Assembly (NCBI GenBank): GCA_910587505.1 | Contig: CAJULD010000031.1 | Coordinates: forward strand, 1 to 33,051 | Length of the DNA: 33,051 nt | Source: an uncultured Oscillospiraceae bacterium | GTDB taxonomy: Bacteria > Bacillota > Clostridia > Oscillospirales > Oscillospiraceae | Direction of reading: 5' to 3' | The notes under the pieces: generated by a model | What the model saw: the letters and a program-made list of their open reading frames with translations, nothing else | Databases searched by the model: none | What the model was told of the DNA's origin: nothing | In this document: positions 23,933-32,193 of the stretch, in pieces | How positions within the stretch are numbered: the first letter of the stretch is position 1 | Layout of the letters: each line of letters begins with the position of its first letter | Program-made: the position numbers and the translations under genes

Positions 23933-24724
23933 TCACTCCTTGGTCAGAATATCCAGGCTGTGGTTGGTGGCCCCGATGAGATCGGGCCGTTCGCAGATAG
24001 AAAGGTGGTATTTGACGTACGCCTGATACACCGCCTCGGAGAAATTGGGGAGCCGGTCCTTGATATAGCGGGAAAACAGGTCGGAGGCAATAATCTTTTC
24101 CCTGTGCAGTCCCGCCTCCCGGTTCAGCTCGTCGATGTCCTCCAGCCGTACCAGCTCAAAAATCTCCGCCGGCTCAGAAATGCAGTGATAATCTGCCGTC
24201 AGCAGTCCCCTGGTCAGATAGTCCATGATCTCGCTGCCGTTCCCGCTGAAAGAGTTTTGGATCAGGAAGGCATCGTTCATGCAGTAGGCCGCAAAGATGT
24301 GCCCGTCCGGCTTGGTCACCCGTTTGGCCTCCCGGAGGACGGTCAGCTTGTCCTCCCTGGTGTAGAGGTGGTACAGGGGCCCGAAGAGCAGCACCGCGTC
24401 GAAGCTCTCATCCGCAAAGCGGCTCAGGTCCAGGGCGTTGCCCTGCTCCACGGGGATCTCCGCGCCGCAGGCCTTCAGGTTCTCCCGGAACACCTCGATA
24501 TTGTGCTCCACCAGCTCGACGGCGTGGACGTCGTAGCCGTCCATGGCCAGGGCCATGGAGTAGACCCCCGTCCCCGCGCCCACGTCCAGAATTTTCGCAC
24601 CCTGGGGCACGTACTGACGGATATACTTCATATTGGTGGTGAACTCCACGCTGCCGTGGCGGGATTTGGTCCGGGCATCCTCGTTGTAGCTGTTGTAGTA
24701 GTCGGTGATATAGCTGGTATTCAT
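23933..24724 (-). CDS. Class I SAM-dependent methyltransferase in aro operon
   Basis: A 263-residue methyltransferase with ILDVGAGTGVYSMALA (residues ~45-60) as SAM loop, an acidic turn HAVELVEHNI and FDAVLLFGPLYHLYTREDK. A C-terminal helical part (ETELRxA-like, SDLFSRYIKDRLPNFSEAVYQAYVKYHLS) is typical of the clostridial family. It sits between tyrA (14 bases) and aroB (4 bases), so it is cotranscribed with aromatic biosynthesis. The substrate is unknown, and it is not a step of the known pathway. Confidence 0.84.
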   Translation of the reverse strand: MNTSYITDYYNSYNEDARTKSRHGSVEFTTNMKYIRQYVPQGAKILDVGAGTGVYSMALAMDGYDVHAVELVEHNIEVFRENLKACGAEIPVEQGNALDLSRFADESFDAVLLFGPLYHLYTREDKLTVLREAKRVTKPDGHIFAAYCMNDAFLIQNSFSGNGSEIMDYLTRGLLTADYHCISEPAEIFELVRLEDIDELNREAGLHREKIIASDLFSRYIKDRLPNFSEAVYQAYVKYHLSICERPDLIGATNHSLDILTKE

Positions 24725-24738
24725 ATGATTCTCCTCTC

Positions 24739-25584
24739 TCAGCAGTCTTTGTCAATGGCTTCCTTGATCTCTCTGGCGTGCCTGAGCATATCCCGCAGCC
24801 GCTCCCGGTCCCCCCGGCGGATGGTGTAGGCGAAGGCCGCCAGCTCCTCCACCAGGGTGTCGATCTCCCGGACCAGGGCGTCCTGGTTCTCCAGGAACAG
24901 CTCCGTCCACATGTCCTCGTTAAGCTTCGCCACACGGGTCATATCCTTGAAGCTCCCGGCGGAAAAGCCGTGAAAACTGGGAGCCGAGGGGCTGCCCACA
25001 TAGGCGCAGCTCACCACGTGGGCCAGCTGGGAGGTATAGGCGATGATGTGGTCGTGCTCCTCCGGCGTGGAGAGCTGGAGGTGGCCGAAGCCCAGCTTCT
25101 CCGCCAGCGCCCGGATGTCGTCCAGGCACGATTGGGGCGTGCCGGGGTAGGGGGTCAGGATCAGGGACGCTCCCTGGAACAGCTCCGGGAAGGCGTTGGC
25201 GTACCCGCTGCGCTCGATGCCCGCCATGGGGTGCCCCCCCACGAACCGGAACCCCGCGTCCCGCACTACCTCCCGCAGGGGATTGCAGACCACGCCCTTC
25301 ACGCCGCCGCAGTCCATGACCACGCCGCCCTTGCGGAATTGGTCCCGGTGACGGGTGACATACTCCACCGTGGCTTCCGGGTACAGGGCGATGATGACCA
25401 GATCGCACTCCGCCAGACGTTCTTCCGTCAGCACTCCGTCGATGACGCCCTCGTCCAGCGCCCGGCTGAGCACTGCGCCGCTGCGGTTGTAACCCAGAAG
25501 GGTGCAGTCGGTATATTGATGGATGGCCTTTGCCATGCTGCCGCCGATCAGACCAAGACCGGCGACGCCTACTGTCTTTATCAT
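24739..25584 (-). CDS. tyrA: Prephenate dehydrogenase
   Basis: NAD(P)-dependent oxidative decarboxylation of prephenate toward tyrosine. The 281-residue product starts with the dinucleotide loop VGVAGLGLIGGSMAKAIH and shows MDCGGVKGVV, GGHPMAGIERSGY with the catalytic His, and EEHDHIIAYTSQLAHVV. There is no C-terminal ACT domain, so tyrosine feedback by that route is not expected. AGGAAG lies about eight bases ahead of the ATG. It is the first gene of the operon behind the promoter at 25643-25671. Confidence 0.96.
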   Translation of the reverse strand: MIKTVGVAGLGLIGGSMAKAIHQYTDCTLLGYNRSGAVLSRALDEGVIDGVLTEERLAECDLVIIALYPEATVEYVTRHRDQFRKGGVVMDCGGVKGVVCNPLREVVRDAGFRFVGGHPMAGIERSGYANAFPELFQGASLILTPYPGTPQSCLDDIRALAEKLGFGHLQLSTPEEHDHIIAYTSQLAHVVSCAYVGSPSAPSFHGFSAGSFKDMTRVAKLNEDMWTELFLENQDALVREIDTLVEELAAFAYTIRRGDRERLRDMLRHAREIKEAIDKDC

Positions 25585-25642
25585 GTGCGTTTCTTCCTGT
25601 TCCCGATAGAATCATTACCTTCGCGGAGGACTGTTGGAAAGA

Positions 25643-25671
25643 AGTATAACACACTTTTTCCCGCTTGTGGA
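25643..25671 (-). promoter_or_regulatory. Putative promoter of the aromatic operon
   Basis: On the minus strand TCCACA (25666-25671) and TATACT (25643-25648) are 17 bases apart, about 60 bases ahead of tyrA. The -10 box is good, the -35 box matches consensus at four of six positions. Confidence 0.55.
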
Positions 25672-25720
25672 GACGAAAGTGTTCCTTCCCCTGAATTTTA
25701 TCATTTTTTCCAAAATCTGG

Positions 25721-25750
25721 TTGCATGTTCCCCTTAAGATGTGGTATGGT
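25721..25750 (+). promoter_or_regulatory. Putative promoter of DUF4015-like gene
   Basis: TTGCAT (25721-25726) and TATGGT (25745-25750) with an 18-base spacer, about 55 bases ahead of the GTG start at 25806. It is divergent from the tyrA promoter. Confidence 0.5.
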
Positions 25751-25805
25751 AAAGGATAGAGAGCCCCTTCCCTTCTGATTTCCATAAAAGAAAAGAGGAA
25801 CGACT

Positions 25806-26906
25806 GTGTCAAAGGGATACCAGAGCTATCGGGGCCGGCATGCAGCCGGTACGAGGGCCGTCATTATTCTGCTGGTTTTGATTTTAGCGGCTGCCTGCCT
25901 CTTCATGTATGCGCAGCAAAATGTTTCCTATGCAGACGACGGGCGGATCTACCTGGATCTGCCCTATTTCGGCAGAGTTTATCTGCCGGCGGCGCCCCCG
26001 CCGGAACCGGAGCCCGACGAGGACGAGGAGCCACCGCCGCCGCCTGTTCAGCTGGTGGTGGACGAGCCGGAGCCTGAACCGGAACCGGAACCTGAGCCGG
26101 AGCCTGTGGACCTTTTCGGGCAGCACCATCTGGTGGAGCTGTCCTCCCTGCCGGCTGACGAAGCGGCCCTGGCGGAGATCCTGGCCGGGCCGGGGGCCAA
26201 CGGCTTCGTCTACACCGTCCGGGACAATGCGGGAGCGATCTTCTGGGCCTCTGCTACCGGACAGAAGAAGGCCGTCAAGGCCGGCGGGGAGGCCACGGAG
26301 ACCCTGCGGGGACTTTGCGCCGCGGAGGACGTGGTGTCGGTGGCCCGGTTCAACGTGCTTCACGACAGTTACTACGCCTTTGCCAATATGAAGGACGCCG
26401 CCATCTGCCAGAAGGGCGGATACGTCTGGTATGACAACCACTCCTACCACTGGCTGGAACCGGACAAGGAGCTGGCCCGGCAGTATGTGACCGGCCTGGC
26501 CGTGGAGTGCGCTCAGCTGGGCTTTGACGAGCTGCTGCTGGAGGAGCTGTGCTACCCCACCAGGGGCAACCTCTACAAAATCGGCTATGACAACAACACC
26601 CAGGGAAAGACCGGGGCCCTGGTCCAGCTGCTTACCGAATTGCGCGACGCTCTGGAGCCCTACGGCGTCAGGCTGTCTCTGCTGCTGAGCGAGGAGGATA
26701 TCCTGGCGGGGGAGAACGAGGTCTCCGGCGTGAATCTGGCCGCCATGCTGCCGCTGGTGGACGGGGTATACGCCGACGTGTCCAACGCCGCCGCCGCCCG
26801 GACGCTGCTGGCTGCCGCCGTGGGCGAGGAGGCGGAGCCTCCGGCGCTGGTGTGCTTCCTCACGGAGCCGGGAACCACGGAGCACTGGTGCGTCCCCGCG
26901 CCGTAG
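25806..26906 (+). CDS. Membrane-anchored DUF4015-like putative glycoside hydrolase
   Basis: A 366-residue protein starting at GTG 25806 with AGAGGAA just upstream. A basic N-terminus and one hydrophobic helix (about 17-35) anchor it. A linker of acidic Pro-rich sequence follows, including seven Glu-Pro pairs. The outer domain carries WYDNHSYHWLEPDKELARQY and GFDELLLEELCYP, which recall the DUF4015 barrel, a putative glycosidase fold. There the second motif usually reads FDEIQxDYVRFP, so the Asp-Tyr-x-Arg part is changed to Glu-Glu-Leu-Cys. It is monocistronic between its own promoter and terminator. Wall-related function is inferred; catalysis is uncertain. Confidence 0.68.
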   Translation: MSKGYQSYRGRHAAGTRAVIILLVLILAAACLFMYAQQNVSYADDGRIYLDLPYFGRVYLPAAPPPEPEPDEDEEPPPPPVQLVVDEPEPEPEPEPEPEPVDLFGQHHLVELSSLPADEAALAEILAGPGANGFVYTVRDNAGAIFWASATGQKKAVKAGGEATETLRGLCAAEDVVSVARFNVLHDSYYAFANMKDAAICQKGGYVWYDNHSYHWLEPDKELARQYVTGLAVECAQLGFDELLLEELCYPTRGNLYKIGYDNNTQGKTGALVQLLTELRDALEPYGVRLSLLLSEEDILAGENEVSGVNLAAMLPLVDGVYADVSNAAAARTLLAAAVGEEAEPPALVCFLTEPGTTEHWCVPAP

Positions 26907-26945
26907 CCGCCCGGGGGTTGACGGGTGAAAATTTTCTCCTGCCCC

Positions 26946-26984
26946 GCAGGCCGCGAACCGTCTGGTCCGCGGTCTGCTTTTCTT
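26946..26984 (+). terminator. Terminator after DUF4015-like gene
   Basis: GCAGGCCGCG (26946-26955) pairs with CGCGGTCTGC (26968-26977), with one G-T wobble, followed by TTTTCTT at 26978-26984. It lies 40 bases after the stop codon. Confidence 0.75.
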
Positions 26985-27056
26985 CTGTAAACCCCGTGGG
27001 AGGCAGCGGTAGACACTTCTGACAAAACGCTACATTCCTGTTTTTTGATTCTGTAT

Positions 27057-27090
27057 AATTTTGCCGAATTGCGGAAATCTTGGCAAAATT
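27057..27090. promoter_or_regulatory. Inverted repeat, possible operator of the V-ATPase operon
   Basis: AATTTTGCC (27057-27065) and GGCAAAATT (27082-27090) are perfect inverted copies separated by 16 bases. They lie just upstream of the likely -10 element at 27116, where an activator or repressor would bind. A TATAAT word overlaps the left arm (27054-27059). Confidence 0.45.
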
Positions 27091-27112
27091 GCTGGTATTA
27101 CCAGGGGGATTG

Positions 27113-27121
27113 TGCTATACT
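27113..27121 (+). promoter_or_regulatory. Extended -10 promoter of the V-ATPase operon
   Basis: TGCTATACT (TG at 27113, hexamer 27116-27121) fits an extended -10 element. No good -35 is present 17 bases upstream, consistent with that class. The leader to the first gene would be about 110 bases and contains a GCGGAG/CTCCGC hairpin. Confidence 0.5.
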
Positions 27122-27239
27122 ATTCAATACCCGCGCTGTCGCCCGGACCGGGGGAGCGGAGGCGGCTCCGCCCCGCCGCACGGAACGCGGCGCGCAAGGA
27201 AAAAATCCTGATTCAGATCGGTAGAAAAGGGGTGAGACA

Positions 27240-27554
27240 ATGTCACTGGAAGCCATAACCAAGATCCGCTCTGTGGAGGAGAACATGGACCAGGCCAGGG
27301 CCGACGCCAGATCCCGTGCCCAGAAGCTGGCCGCCGACGCCGAGCGGGAAGGCCGGGTTCTGCTGCAGCAGGGCAGGGAGCAGGCCGCCAAAGCCGCCGC
27401 CGCCGAAATGGGAAAGGCGGAGGAGGCCGCCGTCAAGCGCCGGGAGGAGATCCTGGCGAAGGCGGAGCAGGACTGCGAAGCGCTGAAAAAGGAAGCCGGA
27501 GCGCGCATGGGCAAAGCGGCGCAGGCGATCTTAGAAAGGGTGGTTGGAAACTAA
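27240..27554 (+). CDS. ntpF: V-type ATPase peripheral-stalk coiled-coil subunit
   Basis: A 104-residue, almost wholly charged/Ala-rich helix (ENMDQARADARSRAQKLAADAEREG...), typical of the small stalk subunit (subunit G/H; NtpF in E. hirae) that pairs with NtpE to hold the catalytic head. It is the first gene of the operon, with AAAAGGGG about eight bases ahead of the ATG, and its stop abuts the ATG of subunit I with no gap. The name follows gene order because coiled coils are hard to identify by sequence. Confidence 0.82.
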   Translation: MSLEAITKIRSVEENMDQARADARSRAQKLAADAEREGRVLLQQGREQAAKAAAAEMGKAEEAAVKRREEILAKAEQDCEALKKEAGARMGKAAQAILERVVGN

Positions 27555-29492
27555 ATGGCTATTGTCAAGATGAAACGGGTCCGGCTCATCGCCCTTGCCA
27601 GAGACAGGGACGCGCTGCTGTCGGAGCTGCTTCATGTGGGCTGCGTGGAGGTGCGCGAGCCGGAGGAGTCCCTGCTGGAGGGCGACGCCCTGCTGCACCG
27701 GGACGTGTCCGCGCTGGCGGAGGCCAGGGGGGATCTGACCAGCTTGCAGCACGCCATCGAGGTGCTGAGCAGGTACGCGCCCCGGAAAAAAAGTCTTTTC
27801 ACCCCTCGCGCCCGGATGCGGGAAGCCGAGCTGCTGGACGAGTCCGCCCGGCAGGCGGCCCTGACGAAGGCGGAGACGATCAATGGTCATGCCCGGACCA
27901 TTGGCCAGCTCAATGCCCGGGAGGCCCGGGTACACGCCGACCGGCTGGCCCTGGAGCCCTGGAGCGGCTGCGACGTGCCGCTGGAGCAGAAGGGGACGGC
28001 CAAAACCGAGCTGCTGCTGGGCACGGTGCCCAACACGGTGGACTTCGACGCCCTGGCGGGCGCTCTGGACGAGGCCGCGGGCGCGGCGGAGGTGCGCCGG
28101 CTCTCGGTCGACCGGGAGCAGCAGTACCTGGAGGTCATCGTCCACAGGGACTGCCGGCAGGAGGCGCTGGATGCGCTGCGGTCTTTCGGCTTCAGCTTCG
28201 CGCAGCTCAGGGATTTGACCGGCACGGCCCGTGAGAACCTTCTCGCGCTGGGCCGGGAGCTGGACGAAATCGCCGCCCGGAGGAACCGGGAAATCGCGGC
28301 CATTACCGAAATGGGTCCCTGCCTGGACGAGCTGAAAACCGGCCTGGACCGGGTGGAGCAGGTCATCGCCACGGAGAGCGCCAGGGAGCGGATCCTCACC
28401 GGCGGGTCCATCCTCTGTCTGGAGGGCTGGGCTTCCGTGCCGGAGATTCCGGAGCTGGAGAAGGCGCTGGCGAAGTTTGACTGCGCCTATGAGCTCACCG
28501 AGCCGAAGGAGGAGGAGTACCCCGACGTGCCTGTGGAGCTGCGCAACGGCAAGCTGGTCCGTCCCATGAACATGGTTACGGACATGTATTCCCTGCCGGC
28601 CTACGGCACCGTGGACCCCAACCCGCTGATGGCCCCGTTCTTCATCATCTTCTACGGCATGATGATGGCGGATATGGGCTACGGGCTCATCATGATGCTC
28701 CTCTCGGCGGTCATCCTGCTCAAGGCCAGGCCCAACGGCGCGACCATGCGGTACATGATCCCCCTGATGGGCCTGTGCGGCATCAGCACCTTTATCTGGG
28801 GCTTCCTCACCGGCGGCTTCTTCGGCGACCTGATCCCCCAGATGCGGGGCATTCTCACCGGAGTGGACCCGGAGAGCATCCCCCTGTGGTCCCTGTTCTC
28901 CCCGCTGGACGACGCGCTGATGGTGCTGGTGGGCTCCCTGATTCTGGGCGTCATCCAGATCTTCACCGGCATGATCGTCAGCATGGTTAAGCAGATCAGG
29001 CGGGGCGAGACCATGGCGGCCCTGTGCAATGAGGGCGCGTGGTTCGCCGTGTTTATCCTGGCCGGTATCGGCTTTGCCGCCGGGAAGCTCAGCTGGGGCC
29101 TCATCGCCGGGCTGGTGATCCTGGTGGTGGCCAACGCCTGTGGCAAGAAGGGCTTCGGTATCATAACCGGTGTATTCGGCGCCCTGTATAACGGCATCAC
29201 CGGTTATTTCAGTGACATCATGTCCTATTCCCGCCTCATGGCCCTGATGCTGGCCGGCGCGGTGGTGGCCCAGGTGTTCAACAAGCTGGGCGCCATTACC
29301 GGCAACATCGTCTTCTTCTTCATCATCGCCATGATTGGCAACGCGCTGAACTTCGCGCTGAACATCCTGGGCTGCTTCGTTCACGACATGCGCCTGCAGT
29401 GCCTGGAGTTCTTCGGCCGGTTCTATGAGGACGGCGGCAAGCCCTTCCGTCCCTTGAATATCAACACAAAATATGTAGACATCGAGAAATAA
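27555..29492 (+). CDS. ntpI: V-type ATPase subunit I (membrane stator)
   Basis: A 645-residue homologue of the a subunit. The first ~340 residues are a soluble helical arm. The rest has seven or eight hydrophobic segments, beginning near NPLMAPFFIIFYGMMMADMGYG. The helix SDIMSYSRLMALMLAGAVVAQVFN carries Arg560 in the conserved YSRL motif; this Arg faces the ion-binding Glu of the K ring and is essential for transport in the family. The length is normal. It starts directly after ntpF and is followed 18 bases later by ntpK. Confidence 0.96.
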   Translation: MAIVKMKRVRLIALARDRDALLSELLHVGCVEVREPEESLLEGDALLHRDVSALAEARGDLTSLQHAIEVLSRYAPRKKSLFTPRARMREAELLDESARQAALTKAETINGHARTIGQLNAREARVHADRLALEPWSGCDVPLEQKGTAKTELLLGTVPNTVDFDALAGALDEAAGAAEVRRLSVDREQQYLEVIVHRDCRQEALDALRSFGFSFAQLRDLTGTARENLLALGRELDEIAARRNREIAAITEMGPCLDELKTGLDRVEQVIATESARERILTGGSILCLEGWASVPEIPELEKALAKFDCAYELTEPKEEEYPDVPVELRNGKLVRPMNMVTDMYSLPAYGTVDPNPLMAPFFIIFYGMMMADMGYGLIMMLLSAVILLKARPNGATMRYMIPLMGLCGISTFIWGFLTGGFFGDLIPQMRGILTGVDPESIPLWSLFSPLDDALMVLVGSLILGVIQIFTGMIVSMVKQIRRGETMAALCNEGAWFAVFILAGIGFAAGKLSWGLIAGLVILVVANACGKKGFGIITGVFGALYNGITGYFSDIMSYSRLMALMLAGAVVAQVFNKLGAITGNIVFFFIIAMIGNALNFALNILGCFVHDMRLQCLEFFGRFYEDGGKPFRPLNINTKYVDIEK

Positions 29493-29510
29493 TTAAGGAG
29501 GAAATCAATC

Positions 29511-30002
29511 ATGAGTTTTCTGGAATCTTTTGGCGGCCTGGCGCTGGCTCTGCTGGGCTCCGGTCTGGCTGTCGGTCTGAGCTGTGTGGGCTCCGCCAAG
29601 GGCACCGGCATCGCCGGCGAGGCCGGTACCGGCCTTCTGTGCGAGGATCCCTCCAAATCCGGTAAGGTCATGGTCCTGCAGCTGCTCCCCGGTACCCAGG
29701 GCCTGTACGGCATGGTGGTATGGTTCTTCGCCCTCATCCGTATGAACTTCATGGGCAACGCCGCCGCCGTGGCCGGCTCCATGACCGTTCAGCAGGGTCT
29801 GGCCTACTTTGCCGCCTGCATGCCCATGGCCATCGGCGGCCTGCTGTCCGCCATCGCCCAGGGCCGCGTGGCCGCCGGTTCCATCAACATCCTGGCCAAG
29901 AAGCCCGACGACTGGTCCAAGGGCCTGATCCTCTGCGGTATCGTCGAGTTCTACGCCATTCTGTCTCTGCTGGCTTCCATGCTGATGCTGCTCCAGCTCT
30001 GA
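29511..30002 (+). CDS. ntpK: V-type ATPase subunit K (rotor ring), sodium type
   Basis: A 163-residue four-helix (duplicated hairpin) ring subunit. The helices carry the sodium-site set known from E. hirae NtpK: Leu59-Pro-Gly-Thr62-Gln63 and Tyr66 in QLLPGTQGLYG, Gln117 in SAIAQGRVAAG, and Glu146 in GIVEFYAIL. These match Leu61, Thr64, Gln65, Tyr68, Gln110 and Glu139 of E. hirae. Only the second hairpin has the acidic residue, as expected for a 16-kDa type. AGGAGG lies about nine bases ahead of the ATG. Confidence 0.97.
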   Translation: MSFLESFGGLALALLGSGLAVGLSCVGSAKGTGIAGEAGTGLLCEDPSKSGKVMVLQLLPGTQGLYGMVVWFFALIRMNFMGNAAAVAGSMTVQQGLAYFAACMPMAIGGLLSAIAQGRVAAGSINILAKKPDDWSKGLILCGIVEFYAILSLLASMLMLLQL

Positions 30003-30030
30003 TTATCCCACCAGGAAAAGGGGATTCGAT

Positions 30031-30723
30031 ATGAACGGAATTGAAAAAATCACCGCCCGCATCGAAGCCGACGCCAAGGCGGAGACAGCCGGGATCCTCC
30101 GCGAGGCGGAGGAGAAGGCCGCCGCCATCCGCGAGCAGTACAGGGCCCAGGCCGCCGCCGAGGCGAAGTCCGCCGAAGCCGCGGGGAAGGAGGCCGCCCA
30201 GCGTCAGGCCGAGCGCCTGGAGAGCGCCGCTCATATGGAGGCGAAAAAGCGCCTGCTGGCCGCCAGGCAGTTCTGCCTGAACGAGGCCTTTGACAAGGCG
30301 CAGGCGCAGCTGCTGGCCCTGCCTGACGGCGAGTATGTCCAGCTGCTGGCCCGTATGGCCGTGAAGGCGGCCCGGACCGGCCGGGAGGAGATCCTCCTTA
30401 ACGCCAGGGACCGGGACCGTGTGGGCGCGCAGGTGGTAGCCAGGGCCAACGCCATGCTGGCGGAAGCCGTGAAGCCCGAGGCCGCCGGAAAGGCCTCCAG
30501 GGTGGGCGGAAAGGCCGGCGCGGTGCTTTCGGCGGTTGTGACCGGGGCCAGCGCCCTGCTTCAGGGCACGGCCATGCTGACGCTGGCCCAGGAGACCCGC
30601 GATATGACCGGAGGCCTGACCCTCCGGGACGGCAACGTGGAGGTCAACTGCGCCTTCGAGACCCAGCTGCGGGTGCTCCGGGAGGAGATGGCGGCCGAAG
30701 TGGCCGGGATTCTCTTCTCTTAA
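30031..30723 (+). CDS. ntpE: V-type ATPase subunit E (peripheral stalk)
   Basis: A 230-residue stalk subunit: N-terminal coiled coil (about 1-100) and a globular C-terminal domain ending GLTLRDGNVEVNCAFETQLRVL, a family signature. It is longer than the usual ~200 residues because of a Gly/Ala-rich insertion at about 149-181 (PEAAGKASRVGGKAG...) just before the domain's conserved end. AAAAGGGG lies about eight bases ahead of ATG 30031. Confidence 0.93.
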   Translation: MNGIEKITARIEADAKAETAGILREAEEKAAAIREQYRAQAAAEAKSAEAAGKEAAQRQAERLESAAHMEAKKRLLAARQFCLNEAFDKAQAQLLALPDGEYVQLLARMAVKAARTGREEILLNARDRDRVGAQVVARANAMLAEAVKPEAAGKASRVGGKAGAVLSAVVTGASALLQGTAMLTLAQETRDMTGGLTLRDGNVEVNCAFETQLRVLREEMAAEVAGILFS

Positions 30724-30769
30724 CGCAAAGCCAATCCAATGAATGCAACTGCAAGAAAGGAGGATGGCT

Positions 30770-31771
30770 TTGGCAAAGAAACTGAAAGACACCGACTATC
30801 TGTTCATTTCCACCTATCTGCACAGCCGGGAGCGGGATCTGCTGACCTCCGCCCGGATGGAACGCATGATTGAAGCGCCCACGGCGGAGGAAGCGGCCAA
30901 GGTGCTCAGCGAGATCGGCTACGGCGAGTTCGACGCCTCCAGCCCGCGGGGGCTGGGCTCCGTGCTGGCGCAGGAGCAGGAGAAGCTGTTTCAGGATCTC
31001 TACCGTTTTGTTCCCGACAAAGCGGTGGTGGACGTGTTCAAGGTCAAATATGATTATCACAACCTCAAGGCTCTCATCAAGGCCCGCGCCACCGGCACGG
31101 ACGCGCCCGACCGGCTGTTGCTGGACGCGGGACGGGTGAGCGCCGAGGAGATGCGCCGCGCGGTATGGGAGGGGGACTACAGCACCCTGCCTCCGGCCCT
31201 GCGCCAGGTTGCCGGAGAGGCGGTGGAGACGCTCAGCGCTACCGGCGACCCCCAGCTGGCGGACTTCCTGCTGGACCGGGCTTACTACGCGGAGATGATT
31301 TCCTCCGCAAAGGCCACGGGCAGCGCTTTTCTGGTCCGCTATGTCCAGGCCGCCATTGACGCGGCCAATCTCCGCAGCGCGGTGCGTACCCTCCGGATGA
31401 AGAAGGGCGCGGATATGCTCCGCCGCGTGCTGGTGGAGGGCGGCTCCGTCGCGCCGGACAGCATCCAGGCGGCCGCGCTGGGCGGCAATCTGGAGGAGCT
31501 GTACCGTTCCACCAGTCTGCGGCAGGCCGCGGAGCTGGGGACGGCGGCAGTGGGCGGCGGCAGCCTGACGCCCTTTGAGAAGGCCTGCGACGACGCGGTG
31601 ACGGCGGTGGCTGCCAGCGCCAAAAGCGTGCCCTTCGGCGTAGAGGCGGTCGTCAGCTTCCTGGCGGCCAAGGAGATCGAGTTTACGGCGGTTCGCGTCA
31701 TCATGTCCGGCCGTATGGCGGGCATCAGCGGCGATACCATCCGGGAAAGGCTGCGTGAGGCGTATGTATAA
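30770..31771 (+). CDS. ntpC: V-type ATPase subunit C (rotor-to-ring linker)
   Basis: A 333-residue member of the C/d-subunit family that couples the central stalk to the K ring: KDTDYLFISTYLHSRERDLL at the start, DVFKVKYDYHNLKALIKA, and RALE-like helical repeats. I chose TTG 30770 because AAAGGAGG (30756-30763) is six bases upstream and MAKKLKDTDYLF is the family N-terminus. ATG 30764 touches the ribosome site, and ATG 30743 has none. Its last 8 bases overlap the next gene. Confidence 0.93.
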   Translation: MAKKLKDTDYLFISTYLHSRERDLLTSARMERMIEAPTAEEAAKVLSEIGYGEFDASSPRGLGSVLAQEQEKLFQDLYRFVPDKAVVDVFKVKYDYHNLKALIKARATGTDAPDRLLLDAGRVSAEEMRRAVWEGDYSTLPPALRQVAGEAVETLSATGDPQLADFLLDRAYYAEMISSAKATGSAFLVRYVQAAIDAANLRSAVRTLRMKKGADMLRRVLVEGGSVAPDSIQAAALGGNLEELYRSTSLRQAAELGTAAVGGGSLTPFEKACDDAVTAVAASAKSVPFGVEAVVSFLAAKEIEFTAVRVIMSGRMAGISGDTIRERLREAYV

Positions 31772-32090
31772 GATCGCGGTTTTAGGCGACCGGGACAGCG
31801 TACTGGGCTTCAAGGCCCTGGGGCTGGACATCTTCCCCGTGGAAGGGGTGGAGGAAGGCCGCCAGACGCTCCATAAGCTTGCGAAGCCTCAGGCCGGCTC
31901 TCCGGCGGAGTACGCCATCATCTATATCACCGAGCAGCTGGCCCAGTCCATCCGGGCGGACATCGACCGGTACAAGTCGATGGTGACGCCCGCGGTGATT
32001 CTGATTCCCGGCAAGGGGGGGAGTCTGGGCCTGGGGGCTCAGGCGCTCCAGAGCGCGGTGGAGCGCGCCGTTGGCGCGGATATCGGATAA
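31764..32090 (+). CDS. ntpG: V-type ATPase subunit F (NtpG type, central stalk)
   Basis: A 108-residue alpha/beta protein beginning MYKIAVLGDRDSVLGFKALG, the hallmark of subunit F (called NtpG in the E. hirae operon), which sits on the central stalk and modulates rotation. Its C-terminal helix (GLGAQALQSAVERAVGADIG) is complete. ATG 31764 overlaps the ntpC stop (ATGTATAA). A GTG nine bases upstream would add three residues. GAGG lies only three bases before the ATG, so coupling to ntpC translation is likely. Confidence 0.94.
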   Translation: MYKIAVLGDRDSVLGFKALGLDIFPVEGVEEGRQTLHKLAKPQAGSPAEYAIIYITEQLAQSIRADIDRYKSMVTPAVILIPGKGGSLGLGAQALQSAVERAVGADIG

Positions 32091-32120
32091 GGACGCCGCA
32101 CCGCCCCACGGGTTTGCGTG

Positions 32121-32153
32121 CCTTTTTGGGTACTTTCCGTTCACACAAAAAGG
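32121..32153. other. Inverted repeat in the ntpG-ntpA gap
   Basis: CCTTTTTG (32121-32128) and CAAAAAGG (32146-32153) flank a loop that includes GGGTACTTTCC. The word GGGTACTT is also near glgP (13377-13384), so this may be a relic of a dispersed element. It is not followed by a T run. Confidence 0.4.
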
Positions 32154-32193
32154 ACCCGCCGGGCCCGGGGGTATCGAATCGAAACAATTCCCA

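Noticed and set aside
26088..26111. Glu-Pro repeat read as a possible CRISPR or tandem DNA repeat
   Set aside because: It is a coding repeat of seven codon pairs with synonymous variation, not an array with spacers.
27531..29384. 617-codon open frame antisense to ntpI
   Set aside because: Shadow of the V-ATPase I subunit; His/Asp/Gln-rich antisense composition.
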